A DNA stretch of 64,000 bases from Amycolatopsis sp. GM8 (GCF_021653975.1 NZ_JAJKFK010000004.1:122936-186935), one strand, 5' to 3'; positions 43,486 to 52,226 are shown, numbered from the stretch's first letter. Numbers and translations are program-made. The notes: generated by a model not told the origin, from the sequence alone.

Positions 43486-44715
43486 TCAGTTGCCGCCCGG
43501 TCCGGTGAAGCGGATCGGGCGGCCGAGCGCGCCGACGCCCAGGGTCTGCTGCAACTGGTCGGTCTTCCACGCCATGACCACGCCGCCGAGGAGGTCGCGG
43601 AAGATCCGCTCCAGCGGCCGGTCCGTGACGAACCCGTGCGCGCCGCACGTCTTCATCGCGCCCATCGCCACCTCTTCGGTCATCCGGCGCAGGTGGAACA
43701 GGGTGCGGACCAGGTCGCGGGTCAGCTCGTGCTCGTCGTCGTAGCTGTCGATGCGCGAGATCATGTCGTAGAGCAGCGCGCGCCCGGTGCCGAGCCAGTG
43801 GTCCATGTTCCCGATGGCCGTGTGCGCCCAGGCTTCGTCCGCGTGGAAGGTCTGGGCTGCCGGGTTGAAGGTGCCTTCCGCCATGTAGCCGTAGCGGTGC
43901 TGGACGTGGTCGAGGGTGAAGTCGAAGGCCGCGCGGGCCGCACCCAGCCAGATACCGGCGACGCCGAACGCGACAATGGCCGAGTCGGTCACCTTCCGCT
44001 GCGCCTTCAGCGAGTCCAGCGGAGTGACCAGGCAGTCGGCCCGCGGCACCCGGAGCCCGGCGCACTCGATGTCGTTGCTGCCGGTCGCCCGCATCCCCAT
44101 CGCGCTCCAGTTGCGGTGGTTGATCAGCCCCGGCTCGCCGGAGCGGGCGATCGTCATCGCGAACAGCTCCTGCCCGTCCTCGGCGCTGCCGTCGATCACC
44201 CCGCCGACCATCACGTACGCGGCCGCGTCGCTCATCGAACCGAAACCGGCGCGCCCGGAGAACACGAGATCGTCACCGTCCGCGCGGCAGTGCAGCCGGG
44301 CGGTCCGCGCGTCGAGCGAGCCGCTCGGCACGGAGAACGCGCCGCAGGTGACCGCTTCGTGGGCGCGGATCGCGGCGAAGGCCTCGTCGCGTCGCGGGAA
44401 CGACGGCATCTGGCCGAGCGATCGCGCGCCGCCCCAGTGCATGTTGAGTGCCACCGCCGTCGAGGGATCGCGGTAACCGAGCGTCTCGGTCACCCGGACG
44501 ATCAGGTCGAGGCCGGGGCCGGTCTCGCCGTGCGCGGGGTCCACGACCATCCCGGTGACGCCGAGTTCCTGGAGCGTGCGGACGTTCTCGATCGAGAGCT
44601 GCCCCAGCCGGTCCGCTTCGGCGGTGCGCTTGATGTAGTCGGGTTGGTCGACGCGTTCGCGCAGCCGGGCGACGAAGACATCTGGCTCGACGGTCCTGAC
44701 CGTATCGTTCGACAC
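43486..44715 (-). CDS. Acyl-CoA dehydrogenase-fold protein lacking the usual catalytic Glu
   Basis: A 409-residue acyl-CoA-dehydrogenase-superfamily protein. The flavin domain is recognisable (MGMRATGSNDIE; GDDLVFSGRAGFGS), but where classical enzymes have YEGTSQIQ the C-terminus reads GGVVMAWKTDQLQ, so the usual base is missing. Such members can be flavin-dependent monooxygenases (HsaA/DszC-like) or use another Glu. The GTG at 44715 has AGGAG 5 bases ahead. It is divergent from a TetR gene that probably controls it. Confidence 0.82.
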   Translation of the reverse strand: MSNDTVRTVEPDVFVARLRERVDQPDYIKRTAEADRLGQLSIENVRTLQELGVTGMVVDPAHGETGPGLDLIVRVTETLGYRDPSTAVALNMHWGGARSLGQMPSFPRRDEAFAAIRAHEAVTCGAFSVPSGSLDARTARLHCRADGDDLVFSGRAGFGSMSDAAAYVMVGGVIDGSAEDGQELFAMTIARSGEPGLINHRNWSAMGMRATGSNDIECAGLRVPRADCLVTPLDSLKAQRKVTDSAIVAFGVAGIWLGAARAAFDFTLDHVQHRYGYMAEGTFNPAAQTFHADEAWAHTAIGNMDHWLGTGRALLYDMISRIDSYDDEHELTRDLVRTLFHLRRMTEEVAMGAMKTCGAHGFVTDRPLERIFRDLLGGVVMAWKTDQLQQTLGVGALGRPIRFTGPGGN

Positions 44716-44734
44716 GGAAGCTCCTGAATTGGCT

Positions 44735-44747
44735 AGACTGTAAGTCT
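44735..44747. promoter_or_regulatory. Palindrome in divergent ACAD/TetR promoter
   Basis: AGACT-GTA-AGTCT, a perfect 5-bp-arm palindrome in the 33-base gap between the acyl-CoA-dehydrogenase-like gene and the TetR gene. Its position allows it to repress both directions. Confidence 0.5.
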
Positions 44748-44748
44748 G

Positions 44749-45426
44749 ATGGAAAGTAGTCAAAATCTAATGCCCACCGAAAAGCCCGTCAAGCGCCCGT
44801 ATCGGTCGGACGTGCGTGAGCAGCAAGCGCGCGAGCGCCGCCTCGCCGTGATCGCGGCAGCCGGGAGGCTGTTCGCCGAACGGGGCTACGGGGCCACCTC
44901 GGTCGATGTCATCGCCGCGGAGGCCGGCGTCGCGCGCGCGACGGTGTTCGCCGCGGTCGGCGGAAAGCCCGCGCTGATGCGAGCGGCCTACGAGCTGGCG
45001 GTCGCGGGCGGGAACGAAGAGATCCCGAAGGCTCGCGAGACCTGGTTCGCGCAGCTGGCCGCGGCGCGTTCGGGGGCGGGAGTGCTGCGCGCGTACGCGG
45101 CTGTACTCGCCGAGGTGTACGAGCGGCTCGCGCCGGTCTACGAGTCCCTGCGCATCGCCGCCGGGACCGACGCCGAACTGGTCGAGCTGCTCGACGAGAT
45201 CGACCAGGCGCGGCTCGCCGGTGCCGCCAACATCGTCGCGGCCGTCCGGCGGCACGGCGGGTTGCGGCCAGGACTGTCCGCCGGGGACGCGGCGGACAGC
45301 CTGTGGGCGGTCGGTGACCCCGGGCTCTTCCACCGGCTCGTCGTCGCCCGTCAGTGGGACGTCGCGCGATACCGGACGTGGCTGGCCGGAGTGCTGTGCC
45401 GCGAGCTGCTGGGCGGCGACGCTTGA
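44749..45426 (+). CDS. TetR-family transcriptional regulator
   Basis: A 225-residue regulator. The helix-turn-helix is SVDVIAAEAGVARATVFAAV (about residues 50-69), with an AVGGK ending in place of the usual Y-x-H/Y-F. The ATG at 44749 begins right after the palindrome at 44735, which may imply a nearly leaderless message; ATG at 44770 is an alternative. It is divergent from the atypical acyl-CoA-dehydrogenase homologue, its likely target. Confidence 0.9.
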   Translation: MESSQNLMPTEKPVKRPYRSDVREQQARERRLAVIAAAGRLFAERGYGATSVDVIAAEAGVARATVFAAVGGKPALMRAAYELAVAGGNEEIPKARETWFAQLAAARSGAGVLRAYAAVLAEVYERLAPVYESLRIAAGTDAELVELLDEIDQARLAGAANIVAAVRRHGGLRPGLSAGDAADSLWAVGDPGLFHRLVVARQWDVARYRTWLAGVLCRELLGGDA

Positions 45427-45454
45427 GCGCTTGCCGTACCACGGAACGCGCCGC

Positions 45455-45468
45455 CCGTATGATTACGG
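45455..45468. promoter_or_regulatory. Inverted repeat upstream of second TetR gene
   Basis: CCGTA-TGAT-TACGG lies 24 bases before the TetR start at 45493, with a smaller related repeat CCGT-ACC-ACGG at 45434-45444. Possible autoregulatory sites; no copy elsewhere was seen. Confidence 0.35.
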
Positions 45469-45492
45469 CGCGACCGGACGGATTGGCAGGCG

Positions 45493-46083
45493 ATGACGAA
45501 AATTCGAAGCAAGCAACAGCTGATCGACGCCGCGGCGAAAGTGTTCGCGGAAAAGGGCTACGAGGCGGCCCGGATCGAGGACATCGCGGCGGAGCTCGGG
45601 GTACTTCAGGGTAGCGTCTATTACCACATCGACAGCAAGGCCGGCTTGCTCAGGCTCGTGCAGCGTTCCCGTTTCCGGGAGATGATGACGCAGATCGAGG
45701 ACATCGCGAACGGCACCGAGCCCCCGCGCGACAAGCTCAAGAAGGCGATCCGCGCCCAGCTGCGCTACATCGAGCGCTACCTCCCCGAATCGTCGCACTG
45801 GTTCACCAACCCGCCCGATCCGCGCAAGACCCAGGAAGAGACCGAGGAGTTCCGCTCGGCGATGCAGCGGCACCGGGAGAACTGGAAAGCGATCATCCGG
45901 GCGGGCATTCGCAGCGGTGACATCCGCCGCAACGTGGACCCGTCGGTCGCGGTGCTGTCGATCCTCGGCATGACCAACTACGTCGCGCGGTGGTATCGCG
46001 AGGGTTCGCGGCGTTCGATCGAGCAGATCGCCAACCAGCAGTTCGACATGATCTGGGCGGGAATGTCCACTCGGGAGGACTGA
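45493..46083 (+). CDS. TetR-family transcriptional regulator
   Basis: A 196-residue regulator. The helix-turn-helix is RIEDIAAELGVLQGSVYYHI (about residues 28-47). The C-terminal ligand domain (MTNYVARWYREGSRRSIEQIANQ) resembles TetR proteins that sense acyl-CoA or steroid-type CoA thioesters in actinobacteria. That makes it a candidate for controlling the CoA-linked degradation genes around it, and one possible ligand of the TTTCAA-N7-TTGAAA or TCGAAT-N3-ATTCGA sites. This link is inference. Confidence 0.9.
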   Translation: MTKIRSKQQLIDAAAKVFAEKGYEAARIEDIAAELGVLQGSVYYHIDSKAGLLRLVQRSRFREMMTQIEDIANGTEPPRDKLKKAIRAQLRYIERYLPESSHWFTNPPDPRKTQEETEEFRSAMQRHRENWKAIIRAGIRSGDIRRNVDPSVAVLSILGMTNYVARWYREGSRRSIEQIANQQFDMIWAGMSTRED

Positions 46084-46093
46084 CGCCTGCGGT

Positions 46094-46121
46094 ATTCTCG
46101 AATCGTATTCGAATCGAGAAT
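46094..46121. promoter_or_regulatory. Nested palindromes upstream of unknown gene
   Basis: Outer arms ATTCTCGA (46094-46101) and TCGAGAAT (46114-46121) enclose a perfect inner palindrome TCGAAT-CGT-ATTCGA (46098-46112). The inner element resembles TTGAAT-AGC-ATTCGA at 54685-54699. It lies 15 bases ahead of the start of the unknown gene at 46137. Confidence 0.55.
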
Positions 46122-46136
46122 GCGGGGAGAATGCCC

Positions 46137-47423
46137 ATGCGGGAAGCTGTCGAGGACCTGCTGGCCGATCCGGCGTCGCCCGACGCGCAGACCCGCGCGC
46201 AGCGGGCGATCTGGGCGGAACGGGACCGGAGGTATCCGGTGCCGGCCTGCCCGTTCACCGCGGAGGAGCTGAAAGCCATCGCGGTCGCCGGACGGCGCGT
46301 CGCCTATCTGCCGCCCGAACTCGCGGGCCGAGGCGGGCCGTCGCGGCTCGGACGGATTTTCCCGGCCATGAACAGCGATCCCGTGACCGAAGGCATGTCG
46401 TTCGCGAACGACGCCGACGCCGGGGGATGGTTCGACTACGACGCCACCGCCGACCCGCCCTATTCGGATCTCGATGAGCCGGACCTGCTGGCGGCGCTCG
46501 AACGCGGGCAGCGGCGCCTGCTGACGCTGAACCAGTATGTCGTCGCGGCCCAGGACACCAAGTTGTTCACCGGTCGCTACCTGGACGAGCGGCGGTCGTG
46601 GGTCCGGCTCGGCACGCGGGTGGACGGCCGGTTGATCGCGGCCCGGTTCGACGGGGCGGAAATGGCGGAGGGACTGGGCGACGAGGAACCGGTCGACGGC
46701 TCGCTGCTCGTCGCCTACGACGTCCAGGCAGGGGATCGCGGACCGGTGCTCGGTGCCCGCAGTGGTTCGCTGCGACCGCCACTGGGCACACCGGACGCCG
46801 CGACCGAGCGCGCGCGAATCGCCGATCTCTATGTCCGGGCCGGATTTCCCGGGGCATTGGGCATGCCGGCCGGCGAGTACACCGCTTCGCTGCCCTTGAT
46901 CGTGCCCGCGCCGCCGGACTACCGCGGCCTTTTCGACGTGCCGCTGATCGTCGAGACCCGGATTCCCTGGCGGGAGCAGGCGATCCTGCTGGGCATCGCG
47001 TTGTCGAGCGGTACGCGGCGGACCGAGTACGAGCCGCACGACTGCGCGTCCGCGCCACAGCGAGCACCCTATTCGGCGTGGTTCACCGGGTGGGGGCAAC
47101 GGTTTCCGGAGCCGATCGCGCCGGACGCCGCTCGTGCGCGGCTGCGGCGGGACGCCGAGGCCGGTGGGTCACTGCCGGAACTGATCGCGATGCTGGCGGC
47201 CCATCCCGAATTCAGCGCGACCGGCCGGTTCTTCGAGGCGATCGGCGCCGTCGCCCAGGACATGGTGAACCCCGGCCTGGCGGGCGAAGGCACGCACCTG
47301 CGCACGCCATGCGTGTTCCATTGGCGCGGGCGCCCGGAGATCGGGGCGAACCTGCACCCGACGGCATTCTCCGTTTTCCGGCCGCTGGTCCGGGGGTCCC
47401 GGACAAATTCAAATGCGAGTTGA
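46137..47423 (+). CDS. Protein of unknown function
   Basis: A 428-residue soluble protein I do not recognise. There is no signal peptide or membrane segment, and I see no nucleotide-binding or metal motif. Features include VAYLPPELAGRGG, an Asp/Tyr-rich stretch GGWFDYDATADPPYSDLDEPD (in two parts, about residues 99-119) and GANLHPTAFSVFRPLV at the end. Codon use is normal for the genome, so it is a real gene. The ATG at 46137 is 7-8 bases after GGGGAG; ATG at 46131 is too close. It has its own palindromic promoter and follows a TetR gene. Confidence 0.75.
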   Translation: MREAVEDLLADPASPDAQTRAQRAIWAERDRRYPVPACPFTAEELKAIAVAGRRVAYLPPELAGRGGPSRLGRIFPAMNSDPVTEGMSFANDADAGGWFDYDATADPPYSDLDEPDLLAALERGQRRLLTLNQYVVAAQDTKLFTGRYLDERRSWVRLGTRVDGRLIAARFDGAEMAEGLGDEEPVDGSLLVAYDVQAGDRGPVLGARSGSLRPPLGTPDAATERARIADLYVRAGFPGALGMPAGEYTASLPLIVPAPPDYRGLFDVPLIVETRIPWREQAILLGIALSSGTRRTEYEPHDCASAPQRAPYSAWFTGWGQRFPEPIAPDAARARLRRDAEAGGSLPELIAMLAAHPEFSATGRFFEAIGAVAQDMVNPGLAGEGTHLRTPCVFHWRGRPEIGANLHPTAFSVFRPLVRGSRTNSNAS

Positions 47424-47424
47424 C
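47408..47424. promoter_or_regulatory. TTCAA-N7-TTGA inverted repeat, weaker copy
   Basis: TTCAA-ATGCGAG-TTGAC spans the stop codon of the unknown gene, 31 bases before the SDR start at 47456. Arm sequence and 7-base spacing agree with the copies at 38071 and 59768, with one mismatch at the outer right base. Confidence 0.4.
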
Positions 47425-47455
47425 TTTGCCGAGAAGCCGCCGGTAGCATCCAGAA

Positions 47456-48373
47456 ATGCCTGAGGACTATTTCCACACGCTGCTGTCCGCGAAGGTCGAC
47501 GCCGGCGAGGCGAGCCAGGAATACTGGTGGGACGAATCGCGGATTCCTTTGGCCAGTATCGACAAACGCGTCACGGAGCTGCTCGATCTGACCGGCAAGC
47601 GTGCGGTCATCACCGGCGGCGCCGGGATCAACCTCGGGCAGGCCTGCGTCAACCGGCTGGCCGGGCTCGGCGCCGACGTCGCGGTGGTCGACCTCAGCCC
47701 CGAGGTCGCCGCGAGCTCCGGGCACCAGCGGCACGCGGCCCCGCCCGACGCGACTCAGATCGCCAAGGCGGCGGCCGAGAAGTGGGGCGCCAAGGTCGTT
47801 CCCATCCACGGTGACGTCACCGACTGGGACGGCGTCAATCGTGCCATGGCGGAGGCAGCCGACCAGCTCGGCGGAATCGACATCCTCGTCAACAACGCGG
47901 CCGACACCGCGGTCGGCGACTTCGCCGGATTCACCCGCGAGGACATCGACCGTACGGCCAAGGGCACCCTGCTCGGGCCCATCTACTGCAGCCGGGTGGC
48001 GCTGGACTACATGCTGCCGCAAGGGGATGGGCGCATCATCAACATCGGCAGTGAGGCCGGAATGTCGGCGATGCCGTTGCTGACGCTCTACGGCACGATG
48101 AAGGGCGGGCTGGCGACGTTCACCCGCTTCCTCGGCAAGGAGGTCGCGCGGCACGGCGTGCGTGTCCTCGGTGTCAACGCGGGTTCCATGTGGGGGCCGG
48201 GCCGCCCGCTGACCGATGACGTCCCGCAGACCCTCTATCCCCGCGCCCGCACCGGCATCCAGCGCTACGAGCTGCCGGAGGAGGTCGCCAACATGGTGGC
48301 GTTCCTGGCCTCGGACGCGTCGAGCGCGATGGCGGGTGTCATGATCGACATGGGCGGCGGCATGTCGGTCTAG
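47456..48373 (+). CDS. SDR-family oxidoreductase, atypical
   Basis: A 305-residue short-chain dehydrogenase/reductase with a longer N-terminus than classical members: the fold begins near residue 43, and residues 1-42 include EASQEYWWDESRIPLAS. The glycine motif TGGAGINLG differs from TGxxxGxG, but NNAAD and catalytic YGTMK are present, so it should bind NAD(P). A weak TTCAA-N7-TTGA site lies upstream. It is followed by a strong bidirectional terminator. The substrate is unknown. Confidence 0.88.
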   Translation: MPEDYFHTLLSAKVDAGEASQEYWWDESRIPLASIDKRVTELLDLTGKRAVITGGAGINLGQACVNRLAGLGADVAVVDLSPEVAASSGHQRHAAPPDATQIAKAAAEKWGAKVVPIHGDVTDWDGVNRAMAEAADQLGGIDILVNNAADTAVGDFAGFTREDIDRTAKGTLLGPIYCSRVALDYMLPQGDGRIINIGSEAGMSAMPLLTLYGTMKGGLATFTRFLGKEVARHGVRVLGVNAGSMWGPGRPLTDDVPQTLYPRARTGIQRYELPEEVANMVAFLASDASSAMAGVMIDMGGGMSV

Positions 48374-48383
48374 CGATGGTGTG

Positions 48384-48415
48384 GAATGTGTCTCCGCCGC
48401 CGCGGAGACACATTC
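48384..48415. terminator. Strong bidirectional terminator
   Basis: Perfect 14-bp arms (GAATGTGTCTCCGC at 48384-48397 and its complement at 48402-48415) with a 4-base loop fill the gap between the convergent SDR and ABM genes. It is the strongest hairpin in the window. Confidence 0.8.
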
Positions 48416-48772
48416 TCAGCTGTTCGCCGAATCGTCGACCGGCACCCATTTGCCATCGCGCGTCATGAAATACTGCTGGTCGTGGAATTCGGCGCCGTCC
48501 TTGCCGGTGACCCGGGCGCCCCAGTCGAGCAGATGCGCATAGGGGATCTCGCGATTGCTCTCGGCCTCCCAATGCGCGTCATAGGTCACTTTGTCGGCCC
48601 AGTGCTCGAGTATCGCGAAATTCGTCGGAGTCGTGGTCGACTGCATCAGCTCGTACTGCAGGCACCCGGGCTCGGCATTCACGAGCTCGTACGTGCCGAC
48701 CCACTCTTCGCGGAGAGCTTCTTCGTTACCGGGGTTGACGTGGATGTTGACCACGACCCGTATCCCTGCCAT
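48416..48772 (-). CDS. Antibiotic biosynthesis monooxygenase (ABM) domain protein
   Basis: A 118-residue ABM-fold protein (dimeric alpha/beta barrel). These small proteins act as cofactor-free monooxygenases of quinol-type substrates or as accessory factors. Typical features: VVVNIHVNPGNEEALREEW at the start, EPGCLQYEL, and ILEHWADKVTYDAHWE. It lies 3 bases after the tandem VOC gene and ends at the terminator at 48384, so it closes the reverse run from 54644. Confidence 0.87.
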   Translation of the reverse strand: MAGIRVVVNIHVNPGNEEALREEWVGTYELVNAEPGCLQYELMQSTTTPTNFAILEHWADKVTYDAHWEAESNREIPYAHLLDWGARVTGKDGAEFHDQQYFMTRDGKWVPVDDSANS

Positions 48773-48775
48773 CGC

Positions 48776-49864
48776 CTACGCCTCCTGGCCGTCGAAGACC
48801 GCTGATCCGATCCGGTAGTACGGACCTTTTCCTTCCATTGTGGTGAGATCGACAGACGGGTCGAGCCCGAAACACTCCACCGCCAGACCACCCAGTCGCT
48901 TCCTGGTGTCGAGGTAGTAGAACTCGGCGATGCCGCCGCCGAGCGTGCCGCTCATGCACACGTCGACGCCCGTTGCCGTCAGCCACGAGCGCAGTGTCAG
49001 CCAGTGTTCATGGCCGGCCAGCCCGACCAGGTTCAGGTGATGAATACCCTCGCCGACCACATTGAGGAAGTTCTCCTTGTAGTCCGACGGCCCCAGCGTC
49101 GGCTGAACGATCTCGAAACCCAGGGCACTGTCGAAGGGCGTCGTCGCCGCGAAGTATTCGTGCTCGACCGGCCGTCCGTCGAAGGTCGGGTTCTCCAGCG
49201 ATCCTTCCTCCGTGCGCCAGTTCTGGACGGACCATTCCGGGACGCCGAAGACACGGGTGTAGGACTCGGTGCGTGCCACCATGTCACGAACCACGACACC
49301 GAAATGCTGGATCCCGTTCGGCACGGGCAGCGGCCCCACCCCGGCAGGTCTGGCGTAAGTGCCGGCGAGGTCCAGTTCTTCGTCGGCGGGCAGCGTTACG
49401 GTTCCACCGGCGAGCGGGCGGATGATCTGGATGTAGAACCCGCCCAGCAGCGAACGCGTGTCGACTTCGACGACCGAACCGACGCCGTCGAGGTCGTATT
49501 CTTGCGCGACCGGAGCGTTGAGCGAGGCAAGGGCCGCGATCGCTCCGTCGGCTGCCGCATCGTCCATGGTGAACGCCAGATGGTGAATTCCCTGCCCGTT
49601 GGTCGCCTGGAAGTCCTTGTAGGTACTTCGTCCCTCAGCCGGCTCGATGAGCCAGAACGTGCTTCCCCATGGTGCCGTGCCCACGGCCACGCGCCCGCCG
49701 AAGGTGGTGCGCTCGCCCCGCACCACCGCACGGGTGAGCAACGGTTCGGTGTGCGCAATGTGCCAGATGTTGATGTCGAAAAGTTCGGCGTAGCCACGCG
49801 CGATCGTTTCGATGTCCCGAACGACAAGCCCGACGTGGTGCAGCGGTGCGGAAATCGCGGGCAT
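48776..49864 (-). CDS. Tandem VOC (glyoxalase/extradiol-fold) protein
   Basis: A 362-residue protein with two VOC units, about residues 5-150 and 185-345. In the second unit the H/H/E metal set is intact (GIQHFG, GIHHLN, LAVECFG). In the first unit the His residues remain (HHVGLVV, GIHHLAF) but the Glu position reads FYIQIIRP, so it may not bind metal. This suggests one catalytic and one structural half. The ATG at 49864 follows AGGAG. It could be a dioxygenase, epimerase or hydroxylase-type VOC enzyme. Confidence 0.82.
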   Translation of the reverse strand: MPAISAPLHHVGLVVRDIETIARGYAELFDINIWHIAHTEPLLTRAVVRGERTTFGGRVAVGTAPWGSTFWLIEPAEGRSTYKDFQATNGQGIHHLAFTMDDAAADGAIAALASLNAPVAQEYDLDGVGSVVEVDTRSLLGGFYIQIIRPLAGGTVTLPADEELDLAGTYARPAGVGPLPVPNGIQHFGVVVRDMVARTESYTRVFGVPEWSVQNWRTEEGSLENPTFDGRPVEHEYFAATTPFDSALGFEIVQPTLGPSDYKENFLNVVGEGIHHLNLVGLAGHEHWLTLRSWLTATGVDVCMSGTLGGGIAEFYYLDTRKRLGGLAVECFGLDPSVDLTTMEGKGPYYRIGSAVFDGQEA

Positions 49865-49990
49865 AGCACTCCTGACATGTTCAGCGGACGAACCCGGTCC
49901 GGCGCCTCCAGTCAAAACGCGAACTTATCCACCGGGTCACGCTGTGGCAAAGCGCTGAGTTCCATGGTGCGGAAACCCGCGGCAAGCTCG

Positions 49991-51277
49991 TCACTCGTCG
50001 AGACGCATCGCGAGCCGTTTCATCCGGGCGAAGTCGCGCAGCTGCGCGCGCACCTCGGGCGGGGCGGCTTCGGGATCCACATCCGGCCTGGTGCGGCCGT
50101 ATGCCTCGACGCTCTGAACCGGCGAGGCGGAACGCTTTTCCCGGCGCCGCAAAGCTTGCTCGGCGAAGGGTGCCAGCGCCGCACGGCGTTTCCGGGCCCG
50201 TTCCCGTTCGCGGGCCCGGAATTCGGGCAGCACCTCGTCGGCGAACAGCTGAAGCGAGCCGGTGATCTCCTCGTGCGTGAGCCTGCCCGCCTGATGGACG
50301 AACACGGCCTGGTCGACTCCCGCTTCCTCGTAGGCCCTGAGTCGTTCGGCCAGTTCCGCTGGCGTACCGACGGCGTGGCTGCCACGCACCGGCAGCGGCC
50401 CGCCCAGCTCGTCGCGCACCGTTTGTGAGCGGGCCCAGATGTCGGTGTGCCCGGGAATGTGCCGGCCGTAGGTGTAGTAATGGCGCACGGCATAGGTGAG
50501 GAAACCGAATGCCTCGGCGCCGCGTTCGGCCGCCACCGCCGCGTCGCGGTCGCAGTGAAACGGGCTCAACATGGCGACGGCGGGATTCACCGTGTGCCCG
50601 ATCGGTGTGCACTCGCGTTTGAAGGTTTCGTAGTACTCGGCGACGACGCGGCGTGCTTCGTCCGGATCGTAAAAGCCGTGCGTCAACGCGCCGACCCCGA
50701 GCCGGGCACACGCCTGCACGCTCGCCTCGTCCGAGCATGCCATCCACAGTGGCGGATGCGGGCGCTGAACGGGCTTGGGCACGATGTTCCGGGGCGGCAC
50801 GGTCACATGGGGCCCGGTGTGACCGGGATAGGGCTCCAGCGCCAGCATGTCGGCGACCTGTTCGATCGCCTCCATCGTCATGGCCCGGCGTTCCTCCGCC
50901 GGGATGCCGAAGCCTTCCAGTTCGATCCGCGATTTCGAATCGCCGATCCCGAAATCGACCCGGCCACCGGAGACCAGGTCGAGGGTGGCGATCCGTTCGG
51001 CCACCCGCACCGGGTGGTTGTAGGCGGGCGGCATGAGGACGATGCCGTGCCCCAGCCGGATCCGGGTGGTCCGCTGGCTGGCGGCGGCGAGCAGCACCTC
51101 CGGTGCCGAGGAGTGCGAGTACTCCTCCAGGAAGTGCTGCTCGACCGCCCACGCGTGGTCGAAGCCGGCCCGGTCGGCGAGCTCCATCTGTGCCAGTGCC
51201 TCGGAAAACAGCGTCGCCTCGGCCCCGTCGGCCCACGGCCGGGGGAGCTGCAAACCGAACTGGAGGCCGAACTTCAC
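49991..51277 (-). CDS. LLM-class flavin-dependent oxidoreductase
   Basis: A 428-residue bacterial-luciferase-fold oxidoreductase using FMN or F420. Features: N-terminal KFGLQFGLQL, LGHGIVLMPPAYNHPVRVAERIATLD (in parts, about residues 75-100), GRVDFGIG. After the barrel it carries a basic, Arg-rich tail of about 60 residues (RERERARKRRAA) not usual for the family. It starts with GTG at 51277. It is one of three LLM enzymes in this reverse cluster, suggesting consecutive monooxygenations; the substrate is unknown. Confidence 0.88.
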   Translation of the reverse strand: MKFGLQFGLQLPRPWADGAEATLFSEALAQMELADRAGFDHAWAVEQHFLEEYSHSSAPEVLLAAASQRTTRIRLGHGIVLMPPAYNHPVRVAERIATLDLVSGGRVDFGIGDSKSRIELEGFGIPAEERRAMTMEAIEQVADMLALEPYPGHTGPHVTVPPRNIVPKPVQRPHPPLWMACSDEASVQACARLGVGALTHGFYDPDEARRVVAEYYETFKRECTPIGHTVNPAVAMLSPFHCDRDAAVAAERGAEAFGFLTYAVRHYYTYGRHIPGHTDIWARSQTVRDELGGPLPVRGSHAVGTPAELAERLRAYEEAGVDQAVFVHQAGRLTHEEITGSLQLFADEVLPEFRARERERARKRRAALAPFAEQALRRREKRSASPVQSVEAYGRTRPDVDPEAAPPEVRAQLRDFARMKRLAMRLDE

Positions 51278-51311
51278 AACGCCACCGTGACGCGCACATC
51301 GACGGTGACGC

Positions 51312-52226
51312 TCACAGGCCCGCCATCTCGTGCACTCGCTCGACGGCACGCAGCGTGTCCGCGGCGCTCGGCGGATCACCGGCCAGGCCCGCCATCCCGA
51401 CCTCCGGCCACCGCTCCATCGGCACCGGCTCGCCAGGATGGTTGTACAGCAACACGATGAGGCGGTCGGCCCCCGCGTCCTGGTAGGCGCGCTGGATCGC
51501 GGGGCTCGCGTCACGCACACCGACGGAGATCTCGATCTCGCCGGGGTCACGCCCGATGCGTTTGCATTCCTCGCCGATCGCGCGCCGCGCGTCCGCGAGT
51601 TGCTCGGGGGACACGCCCATCGCGAGCCAGCCGTCGCCCCACGCAGCGATCCGCCGGTAGCTGCGCTCGGACGCCATCGCACCCATGATGACCGGCGGGT
51701 GCGGGCTCTGCACCGGCCGCGGATCGCAGATCATTTCGGGGAACTCGAGCAGCTCGCCCTTGTACGACGCGGAACCGTCCGTCCACAGTGCCCGCATCGC
51801 CTCGATCGTTTCGCGGGTGTAGCGCCACGGTGTCGCGGCGTGCGGGTTCAGCAGGCCGGTCACTTCGGGCAGCCAGCCCGTGCCGATGCCGAACAGCATG
51901 CGGCCGCCGGAAAAGTTGTCCAGCGTGCTGACCGCCTTCGCCAGCACCAGCGGGTGGTGCTCGGGGACGAGGCAGACGCCAGTGCCGACCTTCAGCGACT
52001 TCGTGGTCGCGGCCATGAAGCTCAGCAGCACGAACGGGTCGGCCATCTGCCCGTAGACCGAAGGGATGGCCCCGCCGGTCATCGGATAGGGCGTCTGAGG
52101 GTTGGCCGGCAGCACGGTGTGCTCGGGGGCCCAGAACGACTCGAATCCGCCGTCCTCCAACGCTTTCGCGAGGGTCACCGCGTCGACGGTATAGCCGGTG
52201 ACGAAGAACTGGACGCCGATCTTCAC
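51312..52226 (-). CDS. LLM-class oxidoreductase, F420-type
   Basis: A 304-residue luciferase-fold enzyme of the shorter F420-dependent subgroup. It begins KIGVQFFVTGY and shows FWAPEHTVLP and GRMLFGIGTGWLPEV. The GTG at 52226 overlaps the nitroreductase stop, with GGGGA ahead, so the two are coupled. An F420- or FMN-linked oxidation or reduction in the same pathway as its neighbours is likely; which cofactor is not decided by sequence here. Confidence 0.88.
   Translation of the reverse strand: MKIGVQFFVTGYTVDAVTLAKALEDGGFESFWAPEHTVLPANPQTPYPMTGGAIPSVYGQMADPFVLLSFMAATTKSLKVGTGVCLVPEHHPLVLAKAVSTLDNFSGGRMLFGIGTGWLPEVTGLLNPHAATPWRYTRETIEAMRALWTDGSASYKGELLEFPEMICDPRPVQSPHPPVIMGAMASERSYRRIAAWGDGWLAMGVSPEQLADARRAIGEECKRIGRDPGEIEISVGVRDASPAIQRAYQDAGADRLIVLLYNHPGEPVPMERWPEVGMAGLAGDPPSAADTLRAVERVHEMAGL

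Noticed and set aside
49865-49990. A 17-codon reverse frame (ATG at about 49963) ahead of the VOC gene as a leader peptide
   Set aside because: It has no ribosome site and no run of regulatory codons or attenuator hairpin; chance is sufficient.
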